Origin: Beroe ovata
Lineage: Eukaryota > Ctenophora > Nuda > Beroida > Beroidae
Assembly: GCA_946803715.1 (NCBI GenBank)
Contig: CAMPET010000122.1
Span: forward strand, 116,533-137,618
DNA length: 21,086 nt
Direction: 5' to 3'
The notes below the pieces were generated by a model. It was not told the DNA's origin. It saw nothing but the letters and a program-made list of their open reading frames with translations, and did not search any database. A program made the translations under genes and the position numbers. Positions 1 through 7,330 of the stretch are shown in pieces. The first letter of the stretch is position 1, and each line of letters starts with the position of its first letter.

Positions 1-22
1 ACACACACACACACACACACAC
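1..22. repeat. (AC)11 microsatellite
   Basis: Perfect AC dinucleotide run at the window edge. It probably continues to the left of the window. Confidence 0.95.
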
Positions 23-96
23 TCGCCACTGCAGAAAGCATGTCTCTCACTCTGTGGAATACGAAGGGAAATCACCTCCTAAGCGAGGTGAGTTCA

Positions 97-232
97 GTTT
101 ACCTGACCGTTACCCCTGTTTACCTGACAGTTACCTCTGTTTACCTAACAGTTACCCCTGTTTACCTGACAGTTACCCCTGTTTACCTGACAGTTACCTC
201 TGTTTACCTAACAGTTCTAGTTACCCCTGTTC
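97..232. repeat. 21-bp minisatellite, about 6 units
   Basis: Tandem copies of a 21-base unit (GTTTACCTGACAGTTACCYC plus T) with small substitutions. The last unit carries a short insertion. The apparent open frames through it (repeating Val-Tyr-Leu-Thr-Val-Thr) arise only because 21 is a multiple of three. No gene is supported. Confidence 0.9.
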
Positions 233-303
233 GTTAATTGCACCTCAACCATGACCTTTGTGTATAATAGTTCCACTCCCTCCGCGCCGTATCGGTTGTA
301 TAG

Positions 304-304
<1 letters not shown>

Positions 305-335
<31 letters not shown>

Positions 336-336
336 N
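305..336. repeat. poly-G run ending in an assembly gap (N)
   Basis: About 31 consecutive G followed by a single N at 336. Sequencing or assembly probably failed in this homopolymer, so its length is unreliable. The flanks at 240-304 and 337-660 show no gene or other structure that I can support. Confidence 0.9.
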
Positions 337-670
337 GAGGTGCTGTCGTCGTGTTGTAACGCTTCGAGCTCCTTATTCGGTGTAATGGATAACCTCCCAA
401 TGTTGGAGCGTCCTTTGCTCACCCACCCTACCTTCTCTGTCATAGCTTTGTGAAGCGTACTTTTGTTCTGCCCTCTGTCACGGAGTTTCCATCGAGCAGA
501 ACTTGTACAGACTTGCGCAAAATCGTGAACTCTCGTAGTACTGAATAGTAACTTGCCACAGCTTCAGCGTTGTGCTTTATCTAGAAATGAAATTTCGTGA
601 AGATATGGTGATGCACTAGCCCACAACAAGGTCACGTGACAGCGCCCCACGCTCCCTCTGCTTTTTGACG

Positions 671-770
671 GCACGCACACACACGAGAACACACACGAGC
701 ACACACACACACACACACACACGTCACACACACACATACACACACATACACACACACACATACAAACAAA
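671..770. repeat. CA-rich compound microsatellite
   Basis: Imperfect (CA)n interrupted by CACACGA, CACGT and CATACA steps. Both strands have open frames (His-Thr or Cys-Val repeats) that are low-complexity artefacts. The 770-950 interval downstream shows nothing recognisable. Confidence 0.9.
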
Positions 771-950
771 GCAGCAATAACAGCGATTGCAATTTGGTGA
801 TTGCACTGGTCAGTTGTCACGTTGCATTAGGTTTGGGGCTCCGAGAGAGCAACCTACATTAGCACCCCATTGATCTATTGATTCTCCATCAGTGTTGCGT
901 GCAAAGTTGCGCTCTATACATGAATAGCATTGTCAATTCAGTTACGCTTT

Positions 951-1100
951 AAGGCACGTGCAGTCTCTGAAAGACACGTGCAGTGCCCTCAGGACACGTG
1001 CAGTTTGTGTAGGATACATGCAGTGCCCTCAGGACACGTGCAGTTTGTGTAGGATACATGCAGTGCCCTCCGGACACGTGCAGTTTGTGTAGGATACAAG
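951..1100. repeat. 20/40-bp tandem array carrying repeated CACGTG E-boxes
   Basis: About seven 20-base units with the core GACACGTGCAGT, ending alternately in GCCCTC or TTGTGT. From about 981 they form a 40-base higher-order repeat in which every second unit is diverged (GATACATGCAGT). The palindrome CACGTG is intact at 955, 975, 995, 1035 and 1075, with 20- or 40-base spacing. CACGTG is the canonical binding site of bHLH factors (Myc/Max, USF, TFE types). Any regulatory role is inference, and no gene starts nearby. Confidence 0.85.
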
Positions 1101-1204
1101 CATATAAGATCGGGCGCATAGTGATCTATATGACTGGTAATCGTTAAGTTGTTATCACCTTCATCATCACTGCTGTGATCTTTGATAATCTCGGTTAATC
1201 GTTT

Positions 1205-1400
1205 GCACACAGATAAACACATGCACACAATACACATATAAAGTTACACACATACACACACACGTCACACATACACACGTCACACATACACACATACACA
1301 CATACACACGCACGCACAGTGCACACACACCACAGTTCACCCACGAAGAGACACAAACACAGACACAACCGCCAGTCGCCACACACAACACACACAGCAA
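1205..1400. repeat. CA-rich microsatellite with CACACGTCACACATA steps
   Basis: Imperfect CA-rich tract. The allelic or duplicate version lies at 4280-4470 with different repeat lengths. Confidence 0.9.
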
Positions 1401-1499
1401 CCCACGAAGTGCTTTGCGTGTGGGTGGAACTGGTTTTTACCCAATATTTGGTATTATGTTGAAATTTGTAGCGGTAACAGTAGCTTGTTCCCCTATCGT

Positions 1500-1619
1500 T
1501 AAATAATATTGTTACCTCACCCCAATTCGGTGCGTATTGCCCGAATTTCACTCGGCTTCGCCTCGAGAAATATGGCCAATTACGAACCTCATAGGTGTGA
1601 TGTAACAATGTATTATTTA
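1500..1619. mobile_element. 120-bp foldback MITE-like element
   Basis: The left end TAAATAATATTGTTACCTCA pairs with the right end, whose reverse complement reads TAAATAATACATTGTTACAT. The inverted similarity continues inward (GGTGCGTATTGCCCGAATTT against GGTTCGTAATTGGCCATATT). The centre is a short GC-rich turn (CTCGGCTTCGCCTCGAG). Nearly the whole 120 bases can therefore fold into one hairpin, as in non-autonomous inverted-repeat elements. No coding capacity. No clear target-site duplication beyond TA-rich flanks. A right-truncated copy lies at 4580-4680. Confidence 0.7.
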
Positions 1620-1679
1620 CCTCGTGGCTGATATATCCGGTGAAGTAACATGTGTTACTTTGGGCGTTTTCCCACACTT

Positions 1680-1817
1680 ATCGTATTATGTCACCCTTTT
1701 CCATACTATGTCACTATTTCTTCATATTATGTCAAGCGTTTTTCGTATTATGTCACACCTTTTTCGTATCGTCACACTTTTTTCCTATTATGTTACACTT
1801 TTTTCGTATTATGTCGT
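1680..1817. repeat. 22-bp minisatellite, about 7 degenerate units
   Basis: Tandem units of the form CGTATTATGTCACACTTTTT, varying from about 20 to 23 bases. Present only in the first copy of the duplicated segment. The second copy has unrelated sequence (4681-5101) in this place. Confidence 0.85.
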
Positions 1818-2284
1818 GTTATCACACACTTTCTCGTTAAGTTACTATATATTATTGCGTAACTTCATAACAACTCAATTCAGTATATTATAGCTCAACA
1901 CTCAACATTTGGTGTTGTTTGCGTATGATATGCTGTTACAAATTACACTGTATCGTTTTTCTCGACAATCATTACTGATTACGCATGCACCAGTGCACTG
2001 ACGCTAGACCGTTTTTTGCAGAATGTCCGAGTTAAAATGGCTGCTCCATGACGGCATAATGAACCATCATATTATGAGGGGTGAACTCTTTGATGTAATT
2101 TATAGACAATCCTAAAAAACCTACTCCTGTCTACAATAATTGTTGTAAAACTTAACTTGCTTCGAGTAGAGGGAATTGACCTGTTGTAAAGATTCACAAA
2201 GTTGCTGAGGTAAACCTCCAATCCCCAGGGATCCCCACGACAGTTTAGGGTAACCTCCTCAGCATCAAAGCTATTACAAAGTAT

Positions 2285-2402
2285 TAGTACTACAAAGTAT
2301 TAGTACTACTTTAACTTCAATCTGCCGTCCATGGGAATTGGGAAGGGTATTAGCTAGTTAACATAGCTAGCAGTACTACCCATAGCAGTACTACCCATAG
2401 CA
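2285..2402. repeat. Short direct repeats (TAGTACTAC, GCAGTACTACCCATA)
   Basis: ACAAAGTATTAGTACTAC occurs twice in tandem near 2277-2311, and GCAGTACTACCCATA twice near 2370-2401. The same pairs recur in the second copy at 5524-5648. They are too short and simple to assign a function. Confidence 0.6.
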
Positions 2403-2944
2403 CTATAGATGCTCTGTGACTCCACCCAGATATCTTCTCCATCCCTCGCTGTGTAATGAGCCATGTCCTTACGTTTCTCGTTTTATCAGATTTTCCAGCG
2501 AGAATTGTGCTGGATTATTCTTCGTTCGGTAAGACCTTTGTTTTCCCTACCTACTATCAAAGGTACGGAGGTGAGGAGAAATCCTTTATTTCAAACTTTC
2601 ATCTATCCCCAGACGCTGCTGATGTGTGCGCAGCTGCCTGTGCCCTCTGATTGTTCATGCGTACCGAACTTTCGTAGTCTGATAATGACGCAACCATCTC
2701 ACATTCAGTCTATCTAGGGTATAATGATTCAATATGAAGAAAATGAATTGTTTAAGAAGTTATCTTTTTTATTTGTATATTTTTATTTGTTGCTGATCGG
2801 ATGATATATGTTTTGGATGCGTAATTCTGTGGAGAGGAAACGTTGTACTGTAGCACTGGACAATATTGTGAAGTGAAGTGCCTTGTTAACACTGTAAGCA
2901 GTGTTTATTGTGTACTGACATCCACAGTCTAGCGGCCACCGTAA

Positions 2945-3000
2945 ACACTGTACACTGTACAGTATACAGTGTACAGTATATAGCGTATAGTGTATATTAT
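2945..3000. repeat. TGTACA/GTATAC-rich palindromic tract
   Basis: Clustered short palindromes of the TGTACA and GTATAC type. Related tracts occur at 6195-6250, 12800-12895, 13213-13256, 15018-15041 and 17817-17840, so this is a dispersed simple motif in the window. Confidence 0.6.
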
Positions 3001-3114
3001 ACCCAAATCCTAGCCCTATTCAGTGTATAGTATACACAGCACATTATAGGGCACAGAACACAGTGTAAAACAAGCGCTCAGTATGTTGTACCTAGTGAGT
3101 GTAATTGTACCATG

Positions 3115-3240
3115 TGTCATATAATGAGTGTACAGTGTCATATAATGAGTGTACAGTGTCATATAATGAGTGTACAGTGTCATATAATGGGTGTACAGTG
3201 TCATATAATGGGTGTACAGTGTCATATAATGGGTGTACAG
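3115..3240. repeat. 21-bp minisatellite, 6 units (1 unit in the other copy)
   Basis: Six perfect or one-mismatch tandem copies of TGTCATATAATGRGTGTACA plus G. The equivalent site in the second copy of the segment, 6362-6382, has a single unit. The open frames across it on both strands are artefacts of the 21-base period. Confidence 0.92.
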
Positions 3241-3550
3241 TTTCTTACGACGAAGGTCTTTAGTAAGCATCTTATAGCGCTGGTATTACCTTGTCGGCCT
3301 GTATTTTGCTGCTTGAGATAATGCTATGTGATGCATTCAATATATCACGGTTGTACGCAGTGAGTTTTTATCGCGCGCTGATGCTGTATTATCAGGTAAA
3401 TGGATGGTATCCCATGGGATACTATAACAGCTATAACGCATGACATCATTTACATCATCAGTCAGGCAGAATAATTTCTAATAGCTCTGTAATATTCCTA
3501 TGCGCATTTAGGAGTGACTTGAGCTCCATTATAGCTATTAACAATTCCTC

Positions 3551-3558
3551 TGACGTCA
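3551..3558. promoter_or_regulatory. CRE-like palindrome TGACGTCA (copy at 6693-6700)
   Basis: Perfect TGACGTCA lies about 600 bases upstream of the SGSM coding start in both copies of the duplicated segment. This is the consensus for CREB/ATF factors. Conservation between two near-identical copies carries little weight, so the functional call is tentative. Confidence 0.25.
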
Positions 3559-4155
3559 CGAGTTCGGACTTTCTCCACGGTCCTTGCTCACCACGGGCCA
3601 TTATATTTATAAGTGGATCGATCAAAGAAATTTCTCACTATAAGAATAAATCTCCCGACGTGGGGTCTCGAAAGTACTAGGCAGCCTAGTAGGCTTTCGT
3701 GTTGTGTGCAAAGTTTTTTTAATTGATACCTCCACTTCCTCCAGGCGTATTACTTTTAAACTTTCTAATGAATCACGACGAATAAAATGAATATCTTGTT
3801 TAGGGATGTCGATTTCAGTTCGGTCTATTAGCAGCTGTACACACTCGCGTATCCTGATATGATGGCTTTCCGACAGATTTGACTTCTGAGACTTTCACAT
3901 TCTCAGGTAATATAGAAAATAACTGCGAGCTACAGATGCTCGGTGAGACTTGAGTTGGTTGTAGCTTGAGTTGGGTTGTAGCCTGAATTGAGTTTCTCCT
4001 ATGACTCCTAACAGGATTTGATCTTTTGCAGCTGGTGAAATATGAAATTGAAAACCGTGCAGCGTGACAGTAGGGAGGACAACCATTCTCCCTAACACGC
4101 GTGTTTACATCACGTGATTAACTCCCTGCTCCTTCTCAGCGCTGCAGTACAGCTC

Positions 4156-4227
4156 ATGGAGGCTGAACGAGAGCGGCTACTGAGCCGACTAAAGAAGGAG
4201 ATAAAGCTGTTGATGGAGGAGAGTGTC
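4156..4227 (+). pseudogene. SGSM first coding exon, second allele or copy, cut by an N gap
   Basis: 24 codons from ATG (Met-Glu-Ala-Glu-Arg-Glu-Arg) to ...Glu-Glu-Ser-Val, equal in protein sequence to the start of the SGSM gene at 7331. The nucleotide differences I noticed here are silent (CGA/CGC, CTA/CTG). The frame is intact until the N at 4228, after which unrelated CA-rich DNA begins. Purely silent changes argue for a functional allele truncated by assembly rather than a decayed pseudogene. It is listed here only because it is incomplete in this sequence. Confidence 0.75.
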
Positions 4228-4228
4228 N
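4228..4228. other. Single-N assembly gap at the duplication junction
   Basis: The N separates SGSM exon sequence (left) from sequence homologous to 1153 onward (right). It marks the point where the second copy begins, and so is a likely haplotype misjoin. Confidence 0.85.
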
Positions 4229-4579
4229 TATCACCTTCATCATCACTGCTGTGATCTTTGATAATCTCGGTTAAACGTTTGCACACAGATAAACACATGC
4301 ACATTGCACACACATAAAGTTACACACATACACACACACACATACACACACACACACACACTCACACACACATACACACGCATACACACACGTCACACAT
4401 ACACACGTCCACACACCACAGTTCACCCACGAAGAGACACAAACACAGACACAACCGCCACACACAACACACACAAACAACCCACGAAGTGCTTTGCGTG
4501 TGGGTGGAACTGGTTTTTACCCAATATTTGGTATTATGTTGAAATTTGTTGCGGTAACAGTGGCTTGTTCTCCTATCGT

Positions 4580-4680
4580 TAAATAATATTGTTACATCAC
4601 CCCTATTCGGTGCGTATTGCCGAATTTCACTCGGCTTCGCCTCGAGAAATATGGCCAAATACGAACCTCATAGGTGTGAT
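4580..4680. mobile_element. Right-truncated copy of the 120-bp foldback element
   Basis: Matches 1500-1601. The terminal 18 bases found at 1602-1619 in the other copy are missing, and sequence switches directly to the GC-rich hairpin cluster at 4681. Confidence 0.7.
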
Positions 4681-4682
4681 CA

Positions 4683-4783
4683 GGGCGCTGGCAAGCGCCC
4701 GCAGCCACGGAGAGAAAATGGGCGTGGTCCCGGCCCGTAGGGCCGGGAGCACTGCCCGAGGCCCGAAGGGCCGAGGGCAGTGC
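4683..4783. repeat. Cluster of three consecutive GC-rich hairpins
   Basis: Hairpin 1 is GGGCGCT/AGCGCCC (4683-4700, loop GGCA). Hairpin 2 is CCCGGCCC/GGGCCGGG (4729-4747, loop GTA). Hairpin 3 is GCACTGCCC/GGGCAGTGC (4749-4783), with an inner GGCCC/GGGCC stem, loop GAA, and a symmetric GA/GA internal loop. Present only in the second copy. The cluster is much more GC-rich than its surroundings. No coding sequence is supported. Confidence 0.8.
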
Positions 4784-4799
4784 TGGTTCGAAGTGATAT

Positions 4800-5078
4800 G
4801 AACTTCCAAAGTAGTGGTGAAGTCATTCAGTGTGTTTTCAAAAAACGCGTTTGCCAGCCCTAATATATAAAAATGTATCAAATCGCTAAAATGGCGATTT
4901 TCACGCCATTATTTAACCATGTTAATGAAGTCTGTTCACCTTGAAAATTTGCACAGCTCGTCTCCATGTCAATATAAACGAACCCTGAAAATTTCATGCA
5001 AATCCATCCAGCCGTTTTTCTAGAATAAAATAGCGAAAAATAATCAAAACTTAAAAAATTAGTGTTATGGACCGTACC
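4800..5078. repeat. Repeat-like AT-rich tract of unknown family
   Basis: Non-coding, AT-rich, unlike the first copy of the segment. It includes AAAATTTCATGCAAATCCAT and CCGTTTTTCTAGAATAAAAT, wording that looks like the body of a dispersed element. A weakly similar phrase (AAAATTTCACGTCAATCC) occurs at 20964-20981. It ends at a CGA microsatellite and an N, so its right boundary is unknown. Confidence 0.35.
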
Positions 5079-5102
5079 CGACGACGACGACGACGACGAC
5101 GN
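5079..5102. repeat. (CGA)n microsatellite ending in an assembly gap (N at 5102)
   Basis: Seven to eight CGA units end at the N. Homology to 1856 onward starts at the next base. Confidence 0.9.
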
Positions 5103-7330
5103 TGCGTAACTTCATAACAACTCAATTCAGTATATTATAGCTCAACACTCAACATTTGGTGTTGTTTGCGTATGATATGCTGTTACAAATTACACTGTAT
5201 CGTTTTTCTCGACAATCATTACTGATTACGCATGCACCAGTGCACTGACGCTAGACCGTTTTTTGCAGAATGTCCGAGTTAAAATGGCTGCTCCATGACG
5301 GCATAATGAACCATCATATTATGAGGGGTGAACTCTTTGATGTAATTTATAGACAATCCTAAAAAACCTACTCCTGTCTACAATAATTGTTGTAAAACTT
5401 AACTTGCTTCGAGTAGAGGGAATTGACCTGTTGTAAAGATTCACAAAGTTGCTGAGGTAAACCTCCAATCCCCAGGGATCCCCACGACAGTTTAGGGTAA
5501 CCTCCTCAGCATCAAAGCTATTACAAAGTATTAGTACTACAAAGTATTAGTACTACTTTAACTTCAATCTGCCGTCCATGGGAATTGGGAAGGGTATTAG
5601 CTAGTTAACATAGCTAGCAGTACTACCCATAGCAGTACTACCCATAGCACTATAGATGCTCTGTGACTCCACCCAGATATCTTCTCCATCCCTCGCTGTG
5701 TAATGAGCCATGTCCTTACGTTTCTCGTTTTATCAGATTTTCCAGCGAGAATTGTGCTGGATTATTCTTCGTTCGGTAAGACCTTTGTTTTCCCTACCTA
5801 CTATCAAAGGTACGGAGGTGAGGAGAAATCCTTTATTTCAAACTTTCATCTATCCCCAGACGCTGCTGATGTGTGCGCAGCTGCCTGTGCCCTCTGATTG
5901 TTCATGCGTACCGAACTTTCGTAGTCTGATAATGACGCAACCATCTCACATTCAGTCTATCTAGGGTATAATGATTCAATATGAAGAAAATGAATTGTTT
6001 AAGAAGTTATCTTTTTTATTTGTATATTTTTATTTGTTGCTGATCGGATGATATATGTTTTGGATGCGTAATTCTGTGGAGAGGAAACGTTGTACTGTAG
6101 CACTGGACAATATTGTGAAGTGAAGTGCCTTGTTAACACTGTAAGCAGTGTTTATTGTGTACTGACATCCACAGTCTGGCGGCCACCGTAAACACTGTTC
6201 ACTGTACAGTATACAGTGTGCAGTATATAGCGTATAGCGTATATTGTACCCCAATCCTAGCCCTATACAGTGTATAGTATACACAGCACATTATAGGGCA
6301 CGTACACAGTGTAAAACAAGCGCTCAGTATGTTGAACCTAGTGAGTGTAATTGTACCATGTGTCATATAATGAGTGTACAGTTTCTTACGACGCAGGTCT
6401 TTAGTAAGCATCTTATAGCGCTGGTATTACCTTGTCGGCCTGTATTTCGCTGCTTGAGATAATGCTATGTGATGCATTCAATATATCACGGTTGTACCGT
6501 GTACGCAGTGAGTTTTTATCGCCCGCTGTAGTATCAGGTAAATGGGTGGTATCCCATGGGATACTATAACAGCTATACCGCATGACATCATTTACATCAT
6601 CAGTCAGGCAGAATAATTTCTAATAACTCTGTAATATTCCTATGCGCATATAGGAGTGACTTGAGCTCCATTATAGCTATTAACAATTCCTCTGACGTCA
6701 CGAGTTCGGACTTTCTCCACGGTCCTTGCTCACCACGAGCAATTATAAGTGGATCGATCAAAGAAATTTCTCACTATAAGAATAAATCTTCCGACATGGG
6801 GTCCTGAAAGTACTAGGCAGCCTTTTAGGCTTTAGTGTTTTGTGCAAAGTTTTATTAATTGATACCTCCTGATAAGACGTATAGTAGGTATTACTTTTTA
6901 ATTTTCTAATGAATCACGACGAATAAAATGAATATCTTGTTTAGGGATGTCGATTTCAGTTCGGTCTATTAGCAGCTGTACACACTTGCGTATCCTGATA
7001 TGATGGCTTTCCGACAGATTTGACTTCTGAGACTCTCACATTCTCAGGTAATATATAATATGACTGCGAGCTACACATGCTCGGTGAGACTTGAGTTGGT
7101 TGTAGCCTGAATTGGGTTGTAGCCTGAATTGTGTTTCTCCTATGATTCCTAACCAGGATTTGATAACAGGATTTGATATTTTGCAACAGGATTTGATATT
7201 TTGCAGTTGGTGAAATATGAAATTGAAAACCGTGCAGCATGGCAGTAGGGAGGACAACCATTCCCCCTAACACGCGTGTTTACATCACGTGATTTACTCC
7301 CTGTTCCTTCTCAGTGCTGCAGTACAGCTC

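Larger units (their letters stand above)
1153..4227. repeat. First copy of a roughly 3.1-kb duplicated segment
   Basis: 1153-1601 matches 4229-4680. 1856-4227 matches 5103-about 7402. The intervening parts (1602-1855 against 4681-5101) differ. The copy stops at an N inside the SGSM first coding exon. Differences include substitutions, CA-repeat lengths and a 21-base VNTR. Apart from the exon fragment at 4156-4227, and the repeats listed separately, I see no gene in it. Two open frames at 2456-2717 recur unchanged in the other copy (5703-5964) but resemble no protein. Best read as one of two haplotypes, with true duplication as the alternative. Confidence 0.9.

Noticed and set aside
665-862. 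Open frames through CA-rich tracts (also 1167-1400, 4271-4582) giving Cys-Val or His-Thr repeats
   Set aside because: Microsatellite translation on both strands, with no splice context or domain and with lengths that differ between the two copies.
951-1100. CRISPR array at the 20/40-bp repeat, and similarly at other minisatellites
   Set aside because: Units are directly adjacent without unique spacers, the DNA is eukaryotic, and no cas genes are present.
2456-2717. Two overlapping open frames perfectly repeated at 5703-5964
   Set aside because: Perfect repetition follows from the duplicated segment, not from selection. Neither frame resembles a protein, and the products are short and unstructured.
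3016-3321. Frames with repeated Tyr-Thr-His-Tyr-Met or Cys-His-Ile-Met-Ser-Val-Gln
   Set aside because: Products of the 21-bp minisatellite, which collapses to one unit in the other copy.
4683-4783. Rho-independent bacterial terminators or REP elements at the GC hairpins
   Set aside because: No T tract follows and the surroundings are eukaryotic. Contamination is possible in principle, but the left flank is the foldback element found elsewhere in the window.
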